Source: Flavobacterium celericrescens
Lineage (GTDB): Bacteria > Bacteroidota > Bacteroidia > Flavobacteriales > Flavobacteriaceae
Direction: 5' to 3'
DNA length: 64,000 bases
Assembly: GCF_011392075.1 (NCBI RefSeq)
Contig: NZ_JAAJBV010000003.1
Coordinates: forward strand, 124,001 to 188,000
This document shows, piece by piece, positions 32,662-41,517 of this stretch (positions are counted from its first letter, which is position 1; the number at the start of each line of letters is the position of its first letter). The notes under the pieces are model-generated. The model ran no database searches. It was given only the letters and a program-made list of their open reading frames with translations, and was not told where the DNA came from. A program made the translations under genes and the position numbers.

Positions 32662-34131
32662 ATGGTTACTGATATTAAAGTTCGTGGTGACAAAGAAATT
32701 GAACAGATTCCTTCCACAAAAGATAAAGCCCTAAGAATAAATCTTAATGAAAATATCTATGGTACTTTTGCGGAAATTGGAGCTGGACAAGAAACAGTGC
32801 GTAATTTTTTTAGAGCTGGAGCTTCTTCTGGAACTATTGCAAAAGCAATGTCTGCTTATGATAAAGACTTTAGTGATGCAATTTATGGTGAAGAAGTTGA
32901 TGGAAGATACGTTACTGAAAGTCGTTTAAGAAAAATGTTAACCCACGAAATTAATTTGGTGGAACAACGTTTAAGCCGTGACAAACATCCTAATAAATTG
33001 TTTTTTAGTTACGCAAACACCGTTGCAACTATTGATTTTGCAAAACAATTTAAAGGTCATGGTTGGGTAGGAATTGTATATCAAGTTGAACCAGACGAAG
33101 ATTACAACGAAATTATTTTACATATACGTTTTAAAGAAAATGATGCCAAATTGCAGCAAGAAACTCTTGGTATTCTTGGAGTAAATTTGATTTATGGCGC
33201 ATTTTACAAATACAACGATCCAAAAAAATTATTACGTTATTTATACGATCATTTAGATAAAGACCAATTAGAAATTGATACAATTAACTTTTCAGGACCA
33301 CGTTTTGCAAATGTTGATAATCGATTAATGAGTTTACAATTGGTTAAAAACGGCATGACAGATGCGGTAATGTTTGGACCTGATGGGAAAAATATACTTC
33401 CTGCTGCGGTTTTATACAAGAAAAATATCCTTGCATTAAGAGGAAGTTTTAGACCTGTAACTAAAGTAAACATGGACATGTATGAAGAATCATACAATAT
33501 GTTTATTCAAGAAAATAAAGTAGATAAAGAAAATACATTTGTAGTTTTTGAGATTACACTTTCGAACCTAAAAGCAGAAGGTGAAATTGATGAACGTGAC
33601 TTCCTTGATAGAGCAGAATTGCTTTGTAAACTAGGACAAACCGTAATGATTTCGAACTTCCAAGAATATTTCAAAGTAGTTGAATATTTTTCAAACTATT
33701 CAAAAGCTAGAATGGGATTAGCAATGGGAGTTAGTAACTTGGTCGAAATTTTTGACGAAAAATATTACCGCCATTTATCTGGAGGAATTTTAGAAGCTTT
33801 CGGAAAATTATTCTACAGAGATTTAAAAGTATATTTATATCCAATGAAAGATGAAGATGGAAACATCATCACGTCTGAAAACTTAAAAGTACACCCAAGA
33901 ATGAAAGAATTATATAAATTCTTTAAATTCAATGGAAAAGTAATCGATATTAAAGATTATGATGAAAGTAATTTAGATATTTTCTCTAGAAAAATATTAA
34001 AAATGATTTGCAAAGGAGAAACAGGTTGGGAAAACTTACTACCTGATGGAACTGCTGATATTATTAAAAAAGAAAAATTATTCTCTTTTGCTTGTGAATT
34101 AGATTTAAAAGAACCAGAAGAAATAAAATAA
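32662..34131 (+). CDS. Conserved cytosolic protein of unknown function
   Basis: 489 residues, no signal peptide and no membrane helix. A well-ordered N-terminal segment reads ALRINLNENIYGTFAEIGAGQE, followed by RNFFRAGASSGTIAKAMSAYDKDF. Later parts include INFSGPRFANVDNRLMSLQLV and VIDIKDYDESNLDIFSRKILKMI. I recall relatives being labelled TonB-dependent receptor or nicotinate-nucleotide adenylyltransferase, but nothing in the sequence supports either: there is no plug or barrel, and no HxGH nucleotidyltransferase motif. It has a good promoter and terminator, so it is an expressed single-gene unit. Confidence 0.75.
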   Translation: MVTDIKVRGDKEIEQIPSTKDKALRINLNENIYGTFAEIGAGQETVRNFFRAGASSGTIAKAMSAYDKDFSDAIYGEEVDGRYVTESRLRKMLTHEINLVEQRLSRDKHPNKLFFSYANTVATIDFAKQFKGHGWVGIVYQVEPDEDYNEIILHIRFKENDAKLQQETLGILGVNLIYGAFYKYNDPKKLLRYLYDHLDKDQLEIDTINFSGPRFANVDNRLMSLQLVKNGMTDAVMFGPDGKNILPAAVLYKKNILALRGSFRPVTKVNMDMYEESYNMFIQENKVDKENTFVVFEITLSNLKAEGEIDERDFLDRAELLCKLGQTVMISNFQEYFKVVEYFSNYSKARMGLAMGVSNLVEIFDEKYYRHLSGGILEAFGKLFYRDLKVYLYPMKDEDGNIITSENLKVHPRMKELYKFFKFNGKVIDIKDYDESNLDIFSRKILKMICKGETGWENLLPDGTADIIKKEKLFSFACELDLKEPEEIK

Positions 34132-34132
34132 C

Positions 34133-34162
34133 AAAAAAGGCTACAAATTGTAGCCTTTTTTT
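34133..34162. terminator. Bidirectional intrinsic terminator
   Basis: AAAAAAGGCTACA pairs with TGTAGCCTTTTTT around AAT, between the convergent 489-residue gene and bcp. Confidence 0.85.
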
Positions 34163-34613
34163 ATTTCAAAATTTGAGCAGCGTGAGCTTTAGTTTTTACA
34201 TCTGTAATGATATCTTCAATAATTCCGTTTTCATCAATTACAAAAGTAGTTCTGTGGATACCATCGTACTCTCTACCCATAAATTTCTTCGGTCCCCAAA
34301 CACCAAACGCTTGAATCACCGATTTATCTTCATCTGCTAATAATGGGAAAGGTAAATCATATTTCTCTACAAATTTTGTCTGCGCTTTGGCACTGTCAGC
34401 ACTTACACCTAACAACGCATAATTATTAGTTTGAAAACGATCAAAATTATCTCTCAAATCACACGCTTCTGTTGTACAACCAGGAGTACTTGCCTTAGGA
34501 TAAAAGAAAACTACTAATTTCTTTTCTTTATAATCGGCTAATTTATGAGCTATTCCATTTTGGTCTAAACCTGAAAAACTAGGTGCTTTATCCCCTATTT
34601 TTAATGTTGTCAT
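34161..34613 (-). CDS. bcp: Thioredoxin-dependent thiol peroxidase Bcp
   Basis: 150 residues of the AhpC/TSA family, atypical two-cysteine BCP type: peroxidatic Cys46 and resolving Cys51 in PKASTPGCTTEACDLRDNF. Further conserved parts are LLGVSADSAKAQTKFVEKY and HRTTFVIDENGIIEDI. It reduces hydrogen peroxide and organic hydroperoxides in the cytosol with electrons from thioredoxin. Confidence 0.95.
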   Translation of the reverse strand: MTTLKIGDKAPSFSGLDQNGIAHKLADYKEKKLVVFFYPKASTPGCTTEACDLRDNFDRFQTNNYALLGVSADSAKAQTKFVEKYDLPFPLLADEDKSVIQAFGVWGPKKFMGREYDGIHRTTFVIDENGIIEDIITDVKTKAHAAQILK

Positions 34614-34641
34614 TTTATTTTTAGTTTAAAAGTTTAAAGTT

Positions 34642-34649
34642 TAAATTTG
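34642..34649 (+). promoter_or_regulatory. -7 element TAAATTTG upstream of nth
   Basis: Exact TAnnTTTG match inside a cluster of GTTTAAA repeats (34624-34655), 29 bp before the nth ATG. Confidence 0.45.
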
Positions 34650-34677
34650 TTTAAAGTTATGCAATAAAATTATAAAA

Positions 34678-35325
34678 ATGACCAAAAGCGAGAAAGTAAC
34701 ATTTGTTATAAATACGTTAAATGAATTGTATCCTGAAATTCCGATACCATTAGACCATAAAGATTCATATACTTTATTGGTTGCGGTGTTGCTTTCGGCA
34801 CAATGTACGGATGTTCGTGTGAATCAAATTACACCAATTTTGTTCGCAAAAGCTGATAATCCGTATGATATGGTAAAAATGAGTGTGGAAGAAATTAAGG
34901 AAATTATTCGTCCGTGTGGTTTATCGCCAATGAAATCAAAAGGAATTCATGGCTTATCAGAAATTTTAATTGACAAATACAATGGTGAAGTACCTCAAAG
35001 TTTTGAAGCTCTAGAATCGTTACCAGCAGTGGGACACAAAACAGCGAGTGTGGTTATGAGTCAAGCGTTTGGAGTTCCTGCTTTTCCTGTGGACACACAT
35101 ATTCATCGATTAATGTATCGTTGGGGATTAACCAATGGTAAAAATGTTCAACAAACCGAAAAAGACGCAAAACGTATTTTCCCAGAGGAATGTTGGAACG
35201 ATTTGCACTTGCAAATTATTTGGTACGGTCGCGAATATTCTCCAGCTAGAGGTTGGAATTTAGAAAAAGATATTATTACGAGAACGATTGGTAGAAAAAG
35301 TGTAATTAATGAAATTAAAAAATAA
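34678..35325 (+). CDS. nth: Endonuclease III homologue without iron-sulfur cluster cysteines
   Basis: 215 residues. The helix-hairpin-helix LPAVGHKTASVVM carries the catalytic Lys121, and VDTHIHRLMYRWGL carries the catalytic Asp139, so bifunctional glycosylase/lyase chemistry on oxidised pyrimidines is expected. E. coli Nth ends in a C-x6-C-x2-C-x5-C loop binding a 4Fe-4S cluster. Here the matching region reads IIWYGREYSPARGWNLEKD and has none of these cysteines. Two bases after... the stop is followed directly by the DUF2200 gene (ATG at 35326). Confidence 0.92.
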   Translation: MTKSEKVTFVINTLNELYPEIPIPLDHKDSYTLLVAVLLSAQCTDVRVNQITPILFAKADNPYDMVKMSVEEIKEIIRPCGLSPMKSKGIHGLSEILIDKYNGEVPQSFEALESLPAVGHKTASVVMSQAFGVPAFPVDTHIHRLMYRWGLTNGKNVQQTEKDAKRIFPEECWNDLHLQIIWYGREYSPARGWNLEKDIITRTIGRKSVINEIKK

Positions 35326-35676
35326 ATGGCGTCTAGAAAAATAAATCATCTAATTTTTGCGAGTATTTACCCTCATTACATAAATAAAGCAGAGAAAAAA
35401 AATCGAACAAAAGTAGAAGTCGATGAAATTATTTGTTGGTTAACAGGTTATACGCTTGAAAACCTTCAAAAACAAATTGATACTAAAGTTGACTTTGAAA
35501 CCTTTTTTGAACAAGCGCCTCAATTAAACGAGAACGCCTCTAAAATTACAGGTGTGATTTGTGGCTATCGTATTGAAGAAATAGAAGATCCGTTGATGAA
35601 AAAAGTGCGCTATTTGGATAAATTAATAGACGAATTAGCCAAAGGGAAAGCGATGGAAAAAATCTTAAGACAATAA
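35326..35676 (+). CDS. DUF2200 family protein
   Basis: 116 residues: [82 protein letters not shown] and a basic end are the full DUF2200 pattern. Cytosolic, function unknown. Its ATG directly abuts the nth stop, so it is co-transcribed and probably coupled. Confidence 0.85.
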   Translation: MASRKINHLIFASIYPHYINKAEKKNRTKVEVDEIICWLTGYTLENLQKQIDTKVDFETFFEQAPQLNENASKITGVICGYRIEEIEDPLMKKVRYLDKLIDELAKGKAMEKILRQ

Positions 35677-35681
35677 AATAA

Positions 35682-35716
35682 AAAATGCCTCAAATTTTCT
35701 TTGAGGCATTTTCTTT
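35682..35716. terminator. Bidirectional intrinsic terminator
   Basis: AAAATGCCTCAAA (35682-35694) pairs with TTTGAGGCATTTT (35700-35712), A- and T-rich flanks. Confidence 0.88.
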
Positions 35717-35858
35717 AATTAGCTATAATTTCAATCGAAACATTACCCACTTTATAGGCACTCAATGCTTTAGAATAATTGAGTAAAAACGAAATTGTTT
35801 CTTTTTTAGGTAACATGTTTTGAGGAGCTAATTTTTTCTTAGAGTAAAGTTTTGCCAT
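35715..35858 (-). CDS. Small 47-residue protein downstream of the sigma factor gene
   Basis: Translation begins MAKLYSKKKLAPQNMLPKK and continues ETISFLLNYSKALSAYKVG to a TAA at 35715. It is basic at the start, helical in the middle, with no membrane helix. It lies 51 bp after the ECF sigma gene on the same strand and just before the shared terminator. The open frame, a clear ATG and this placement make it a likely real gene; I believe similar short proteins occur in relatives but cannot confirm it. Confidence 0.6.
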   Translation of the reverse strand: MAKLYSKKKLAPQNMLPKKETISFLLNYSKALSAYKVGNVSIEIIAN

Positions 35859-35909
35859 TAAATATGATTTTTGTTATAATCTGATAACGGCAAAATTTTA
35901 CTTTTAGTA

Positions 35910-36494
35910 TTAATTCGTCAAAATAATTTGATTTTTTTCAATAATTTTTCTCAAATTCAACAAAGCATAACGCATTCTACCTAATGCAGTATTGATGCTA
36001 ACGCCTGTTAAATCAGCTATTTCTTTAAAACTCAAGTCTTGATACATTCTCATTATCAAAACTTCTTTTTGGTCATCAGGCAACTCATTTAACAAACGTG
36101 TTAAGTCATACTCAACTTGTTCAGTAATCATTTTGCTTTCAACAGTTGGTGCATTATCAGACATATAATTAAAAATAGAATATTCTTCTGTCTCTCGTTG
36201 GAAAGGCATTTTTTTAGATTTTCTAAAATGATCAACCACCAAATTGTGTGCGATACGCATTACCCAAGGCAAAAATTTACCTTCTTCGTTATACGATTTT
36301 GTTTTAAGTGTTTTAATAACTTTAATAAAGGTATCCTGAAAAATATCATCCGATAAATCTCTATCGTTTACTTTTGAATAAATAAATCCGTAGATTTTAG
36401 ATTGATGTCTTTCAATTAATGAAGCTAAAGCTGACTCATCGCCGCTTATATAATTCTTCACCAATACCGCATCCGGAAGTACAAGATTAGCCAT
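35910..36494 (-). CDS. ECF-type RNA polymerase sigma factor
   Basis: 194 residues. Region 2 has DRDLSDDIFQDTFIKVIKTLK and FLPWVMRIAHNLVVDHFRKSK; region 4 has LPDDQKEVLIMRMYQDLSFKEIADLTGVSINTALGRMRYALLNLRK. This is the widely conserved Bacteroidetes RpoE-like sigma factor. No anti-sigma gene is adjacent; instead a 47-codon gene follows. Confidence 0.9.
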   Translation of the reverse strand: MANLVLPDAVLVKNYISGDESALASLIERHQSKIYGFIYSKVNDRDLSDDIFQDTFIKVIKTLKTKSYNEEGKFLPWVMRIAHNLVVDHFRKSKKMPFQRETEEYSIFNYMSDNAPTVESKMITEQVEYDLTRLLNELPDDQKEVLIMRMYQDLSFKEIADLTGVSINTALGRMRYALLNLRKIIEKNQIILTN

Positions 36495-36653
36495 AACAAT
36501 ACCTTTTAGTTAATTTAAAGATTAGGGTTCTAAAAAGTATTTTTATTGAATAGGCAATTCTGTTTATAAGATTAATAAGCCAAATTTAACATAAAATTTA
36601 ATTATAAAACAAACATTCAATGAAATTTTAACATTTAAAATGAAAAAATTAAA

Positions 36654-36686
36654 CAAAAAATGCGTTTAGTTTGTGTCTAAACGCAT
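36654..36686 (-). terminator. Terminator of the polysaccharide utilisation operon
   Basis: ATGCGTTTAG (36660-36669) pairs with CTAAACGCAT (36677-36686). On the minus strand a T6 run follows (36654-36659). Confidence 0.85.
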
Positions 36687-36707
36687 ATTCTTGAAGTAAA
36701 AATTGAA

Positions 36708-37472
36708 TTATTGATATACTTTAATGTAGTCTATTATAAATTCTTGAGGAAGAATTGCATCATTAATTTCTGGTCCTCCAAAATTGCCTCCAATGGCTAA
36801 ATTAATGATAAAATAAAACGGTTGATTGTAAGGCCACGTATTTTCATTTTGAATTTTAGGTTGAAATGTATATACCAAAACCTCATCGACAAAAAAAGCT
36901 ATTTTATTTGTATCCCATTCAATGGTATAGACATGAAAACCTTCTTCTATATTTTCAATTTTTGTTTTCTTAGTATTGATTGTATTTCCATGACTATCTT
37001 GTGTATGCAATGATGTAAAAACCATATCGGGTTCTTTCCCAACATATTCTAGTATATCTATTTCACCGCATTTAGGCCAACCAACATCGGAAATATTGTC
37101 GCCTAACATCCAAAAAGCAGGCCAAAGACCAGTTCCTACAGGTAACTTAGCCCGAGTTTCTATTCTTCCATATTGAAACTCTTTTTTATCTTTAGTCGTA
37201 ATTCGGGTAGACGAATATATATTTTCTTCCTTTTTAGCTTGAATGGTTAAAAATCCATCTTTTACTGAATGATTCGTTTTAGTATAAACTTGGGCTTCAT
37301 TATTTCCCCATCCACAAAGATTTGGACATCCATTCCCTAACTCATAATTCCAAACTGTTTCATCTAATTTTGTTCCATCAAAATTTTCTTCCCAAATTAG
37401 TTTTTTTTCTAAGTTTTGACTAAAACAGAAAGTGCTAAACAAAAATAAAACAAAAACATCTTTCATAATCAA
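36708..37472 (-). CDS. Glycoside hydrolase family 16, laminarinase-like
   Basis: 254 residues with a signal peptide ending near FCFSQ (residue 19). The GH16 catalytic motif is GEIDILEYVG: the first Glu is the nucleophile, the Asp assists, the last Glu is acid/base. The aromatic subsite residues FWMLGDNISDVGWPKCGE and the C-terminal WPYNQPFYFIINLAIGGNFGGP are as in endo-beta-1,3-glucanases. It has no lipobox or sorting domain, so it is probably periplasmic. Last gene of the locus, directly abutting the GH3 gene. Confidence 0.92.
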   Translation of the reverse strand: MIMKDVFVLFLFSTFCFSQNLEKKLIWEENFDGTKLDETVWNYELGNGCPNLCGWGNNEAQVYTKTNHSVKDGFLTIQAKKEENIYSSTRITTKDKKEFQYGRIETRAKLPVGTGLWPAFWMLGDNISDVGWPKCGEIDILEYVGKEPDMVFTSLHTQDSHGNTINTKKTKIENIEEGFHVYTIEWDTNKIAFFVDEVLVYTFQPKIQNENTWPYNQPFYFIINLAIGGNFGGPEINDAILPQEFIIDYIKVYQ

Positions 37473-39764
37473 CTATTTATTATATTGAAAATCTGCTTCC
37501 AAAGTATTATCAGAACTTCCACCAATAAAGACCTTAAAATCACCGGCTTCAGCTTCCCATTTGTGATTTGCTGTATAAAATTCAATCATTTTTTCATCTA
37601 TTACAAAAGTTATAATCTTACTTTCATATGGTTGTAATTCTACCATTTCAAAACCTTTTAATTCTTTTACAGGACGTGTAAAACTGCCTATTAAATCTCT
37701 AATATATAATTGTACAACTTCTCTACCTGCAATAGCACTATTATTTTTTAAAACTACACTTACTTGTATAGTACCATTTATTGAGAAACTATTTGATGAT
37801 AATTTTAAATTAGAATACTCAAATTTTGAATAACTTAACCCGTGACCAAAAGCATACAAAGGTGTGTTTTTTTCATCAATATAATGTGACCAAAAAACAC
37901 TTTCGGGTTCATTCATTGTTGGTCTTCCTGTATTCTTATAATTATAGTAAATAGGTACTTGACCAATATCCCTTGGAAACGTCATGGGTAATTTACCACT
38001 CGGATTATAATCGCCATACAAAACTTGAGCAATTGCATTACCGCTTTGTGTTCCTAGTTGCCAAGCTTCAACAATTGCAGGTATATGATCTGCTGCCCAT
38101 GGAAAAGCTAATGGTCTTCCATTATTTAAAACCAAAACAATTTTAGGATTTACCTTGTAAACTTCCTCTAACAATTCTTGCTGCACGCCAGGCAATCCAA
38201 TATCTGAACGGCTTCTACCCTCTCCTGATTGTAAACCATGTTCACCTAAAACTATTACTACAACATCTGCTTTTTTTGCTATTTCGATAGCTTCTGCAAA
38301 ACCAGATTTATCTTCAGTATTAATCTTAGTTTCCCACATAAATTGAGTTCTTCCTAATGCAACATCAGCACCTTTAGCAAATAACAATTGGTTATTTGGA
38401 TATTTTTGCATGCCTTCTAAAACTGATATAGCTGTATTGTCATCTGCACCAATTCTCCAACTTCCTAACGGACTTGTTTTATCATTTGCTAAAGCTCCTA
38501 TAAGTGCAATCTTTTGACCTGATTTATTTAGTGGTAAAAGATTCGATTCGTTTTTTAACAAAACAATTGATTTTCTTGCTATATCTAATACACCTTCATG
38601 AAATTCTTTTTTTCCTAAAGTAGCTTTTTCATATGCTTCATCACAATATTTATATGGATTATCAAATAATCCTAACTCAAATTTAACTTTAATAATCCTA
38701 CGAACTGCATCATCAATTATAGATTCTTTTACCTTTCCTTCTTTTACTAAAGTTTTTAAATGTTCCACATATGCATACGATTCCATATCCATATCAGAAC
38801 CTGCGTTAATTGCAATTTCTGCAGCTTGTTTACTATCCTTAGCATAGCCATGTGGGATCATTTCATTAATTGACCCCCAATCTGATACAATTAAACCTTC
38901 AAAGTTCCAATCACCTTTTAGAATATCACGTTGTAAATATTTATTACCAGTTGCAGGAATACCATTTAACTCATTAAAAGAATTCATAAATGTTTTAACT
39001 CCAACATCTACAGTAGCTTTAAAAGGTGGCAAAACCACATTATGAAGAATTTCATCACTGATAATGACCGAATTATAATCTCTTCCAGCCTCTGCAAAAC
39101 CATACCCTGCAAAATGCTTTGCACAAGCTAAAATATTTTTTTTAGTTGATAGATCACCTTGAAAACCATTAACTCTTGCTATTGCAATTTTACTACCTAA
39201 GAAAGGATCTTCTCCTGCTCCCTCCATTGATCTTCCCCAGCGAGCATCACGAGAAATATCTACCATGGGTGCAAATGTCCAATTGATTCCTACCGCTCCT
39301 GCTTCTTCGGCTGCAATCTCAGCTGACTTTTTAATAGCTTTTAGATCCCAACTAGCAGCTTCTGCTAATGGAATTGGGCTAATTGTTTTATAGCCATGTA
39401 CTACATCAAATCCAAAAAGCAAAGGAATACCAAGACGGGTTTGCTCTACAGCTATTTTTTGCAAAGCATATACATCCTTAACACCTTTTACATTAAGCAT
39501 CGAACCAACTAATCCTTTTTTTAAATCTTCATATTTTTTAGCGGCTTGTCCTTCTTTTGGAATAGGGCCTGTAACATCCCAAAAACCATTATATTGATTT
39601 AGTTGACCAATTTTTTCATCCAAGGTCATTAAACTTATAACAGAATCAACCTTTTTATCAATCAATTGCAATTGACTAATGTTAATCATTTTTTTTGGCG
39701 AATTACAAGCTAATGCAAGTACTACAAGAAGTGTTAAACTATATTTTATCTTTTTATATTTCAT
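37473..39764 (-). CDS. Glycoside hydrolase family 3 beta-glucosidase lipoprotein
   Basis: 763 residues from the ATG at 39764, where the lipoprotein signal MKYKKIKYSLTLLVVLALAC starts; a longer frame from 39800 adds 12 unlikely residues. GH3 features in order: MTLDEKIGQLNQ, GRSMEGAGEDPFLGSK, KHFAGYG, the nucleophile Asp in GLIVSDWGS, then the alpha/beta domain with acid/base region (GEHGLQSGEGRSRSDIGLPG), YGDYNPSGKLPMTFPR, and a C-terminal fibronectin-III-like domain. It probably cleaves beta-glucosyl oligosaccharides released by the GH16 enzymes to glucose, in the periplasm. Confidence 0.94.
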   Translation of the reverse strand: MKYKKIKYSLTLLVVLALACNSPKKMINISQLQLIDKKVDSVISLMTLDEKIGQLNQYNGFWDVTGPIPKEGQAAKKYEDLKKGLVGSMLNVKGVKDVYALQKIAVEQTRLGIPLLFGFDVVHGYKTISPIPLAEAASWDLKAIKKSAEIAAEEAGAVGINWTFAPMVDISRDARWGRSMEGAGEDPFLGSKIAIARVNGFQGDLSTKKNILACAKHFAGYGFAEAGRDYNSVIISDEILHNVVLPPFKATVDVGVKTFMNSFNELNGIPATGNKYLQRDILKGDWNFEGLIVSDWGSINEMIPHGYAKDSKQAAEIAINAGSDMDMESYAYVEHLKTLVKEGKVKESIIDDAVRRIIKVKFELGLFDNPYKYCDEAYEKATLGKKEFHEGVLDIARKSIVLLKNESNLLPLNKSGQKIALIGALANDKTSPLGSWRIGADDNTAISVLEGMQKYPNNQLLFAKGADVALGRTQFMWETKINTEDKSGFAEAIEIAKKADVVVIVLGEHGLQSGEGRSRSDIGLPGVQQELLEEVYKVNPKIVLVLNNGRPLAFPWAADHIPAIVEAWQLGTQSGNAIAQVLYGDYNPSGKLPMTFPRDIGQVPIYYNYKNTGRPTMNEPESVFWSHYIDEKNTPLYAFGHGLSYSKFEYSNLKLSSNSFSINGTIQVSVVLKNNSAIAGREVVQLYIRDLIGSFTRPVKELKGFEMVELQPYESKIITFVIDEKMIEFYTANHKWEAEAGDFKVFIGGSSDNTLEADFQYNK

Positions 39765-39795
39765 TTTTAAAATTTCAGAGTTATAAAATTCAAAT

Positions 39796-39825
39796 AACAA
39801 GAAGGTAGTTTATTACCTCCTTGTT
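39796..39825 (-). other. Intra-operon stem-loop between GH16 and GH3 genes
   Basis: AACAAGAAGGTA (39796-39807) pairs with TACCTCCTTGTT (39814-39825) with one mismatch, loop of 6. On the minus strand it is not followed by a clean T-run. It may act as partial terminator, processing site or mRNA-stabilising element. Confidence 0.5.
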
Positions 39826-39854
39826 AATGAACAAACTAAATGAATGAAAAAAAA

Positions 39855-41504
39855 TTATTGATAAACTCTTACATAATCAACTTCCATTGAAGATTGAGTA
39901 AATGCTGGGTCTATAGTTCCTCCAAAAGTACCTCCCATTGCAACATTAAAAATCAAGAAAAAATCGCTATTGAATGGTAATGAATTGTTATTTGCTATTG
40001 AATGAAATAGTACATCATCTATATAAAATTTAATTGAAGTGGCTGTCCATACTGCTTTATACACATGAAACTGTGTAGATGCACCTGAAATTGTTGTACT
40101 ATTTGTTGGTCCATTTCCACCAGAGTGACCAGGATAATGAACAGTACCATGAATTACATTCGGCTCATTTCCTTTGTGTTCCATTATATCTATCTCGCCA
40201 CAAGCTGGCCATGTATTAGTTGCATAATTTTGCCCCAACATCCAAAGAGCAGGCCAAGTACCTCCACCAGAAGGAAGTTTAGCTCTGATTTCTATTTTTC
40301 CGTAAGTAAATTCAAATTTATTTTCAGATTTTAAACGAGCAGAAGTATAATTAGAGCCGCTGAAGCTTTCTGCTTTAGCAGTAATTTTCAAACTACCTCC
40401 TTGCACAATTGAATTGCTAGCGCTATTAGTATAATATTGAGATTCTCCATTACCCCAGCCTCCTGCGCCAATATCATATCCCCATTTTGAACTATCAGGT
40501 GCACCATCAGTATTAAATTCATCAGACCATACCAAATTTGTAAAATCTGTTACTGGATCTTGTACAGGTTGTATAGTAGTAAATGTATGATACCAAGCTA
40601 ATGCCGAATTTCCTCCCATTACTGCTCTAACAACCATTCTATTTTCTGTAATTGAAATAATTTCGTAAGAACTTTGTCCTATATAATATCCCATAAATCC
40701 ATTATCTGAAAAATTCATCATTGTCCCTCTTGTTTGGTTTGGTACACCATTGGCAACAACAACAGATTCAGATGGACTTAAAGAAACTATTTTAACTCCA
40801 GATGTATCATAATTATAACAATAATCATATCCTGCGCTTCCTCCAGCAACACTTTGAAATGCAGTATTGAAAAATGTTTGACCTCCATTATCTAATTCAT
40901 ATTTTAAAACATTTCCATCTAATGAAAATTTTAAAACATTATTATACAAACAGCTACTTTCTGAACTTGCTGCTTTTTCCCAAGCTGCTGCCTGATAATA
41001 AGCTCCATAATAATTTTGAGTAGCATCAGAATTATTTGGTCCTACTCCAAGATGACCTGGCTCAGAAGCTGACCAATACCAATTTTTCTGTGAACCACCA
41101 GTTAAAAACTGAACAGCTTCATCATCGGTAAAATCACTTCTTACTTCAATACTAATAGTAGTATTAGTTGTCACACCACCTCTACCTGATGCAATAACCG
41201 TAACTGTATACTCATTTACCCCAGTTTGCGTAAATCTCTTTTCAAAAATACCACTTGGTGCATTTTGAGATGTACCATCACTAAAAACATATCTGTATGA
41301 AATAGCGTTATCTGCTGTAGCAGTAAATGTCACTATTCCAGATCCGTCTCCATAGGGATTTGCTGTGTCAACGCCTTGAATTGCAACATCAACATTCAAA
41401 TTAGTTGGTGCACTTAAATCACCAAATGCTTTATCATCTTCTTGACAACTAAAAGCTAAGAAGATTGATAAAAATGCGATTGAACTTTTTATAAATTTAT
41501 TCAT
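39855..41504 (-). CDS. GH16 endo-beta-1,3-glucanase lipoprotein with PKD-like domain
   Basis: 549 residues from the ATG at 41504 (lipoprotein signal MNKFIKSSIAFLSIFLAFSC); the frame extends upstream into the previous gene but that part is not signal-like. A PKD/Ig-like domain (~30-125) and a middle region containing SGGSQKNWYWSASEPGHLGVGP, as in many Bacteroidetes GH16 proteins, precede the catalytic domain (~310-549) with CGEIDIMEHKGNEP as active-site motif and HFHVYKAVWTATSIKFYIDD. Surface lipoprotein endo-enzyme; laminarin or lichenin-like glucans are the likely substrates. Confidence 0.92.
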   Translation of the reverse strand: MNKFIKSSIAFLSIFLAFSCQEDDKAFGDLSAPTNLNVDVAIQGVDTANPYGDGSGIVTFTATADNAISYRYVFSDGTSQNAPSGIFEKRFTQTGVNEYTVTVIASGRGGVTTNTTISIEVRSDFTDDEAVQFLTGGSQKNWYWSASEPGHLGVGPNNSDATQNYYGAYYQAAAWEKAASSESSCLYNNVLKFSLDGNVLKYELDNGGQTFFNTAFQSVAGGSAGYDYCYNYDTSGVKIVSLSPSESVVVANGVPNQTRGTMMNFSDNGFMGYYIGQSSYEIISITENRMVVRAVMGGNSALAWYHTFTTIQPVQDPVTDFTNLVWSDEFNTDGAPDSSKWGYDIGAGGWGNGESQYYTNSASNSIVQGGSLKITAKAESFSGSNYTSARLKSENKFEFTYGKIEIRAKLPSGGGTWPALWMLGQNYATNTWPACGEIDIMEHKGNEPNVIHGTVHYPGHSGGNGPTNSTTISGASTQFHVYKAVWTATSIKFYIDDVLFHSIANNNSLPFNSDFFLIFNVAMGGTFGGTIDPAFTQSSMEVDYVRVYQ

Positions 41505-41517
41505 TTTCAGTATTTTT

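Noticed and set aside
32662..34131. TonB-dependent receptor annotation for the 489-residue protein
   Set aside because: No signal peptide, plug or beta-barrel features.
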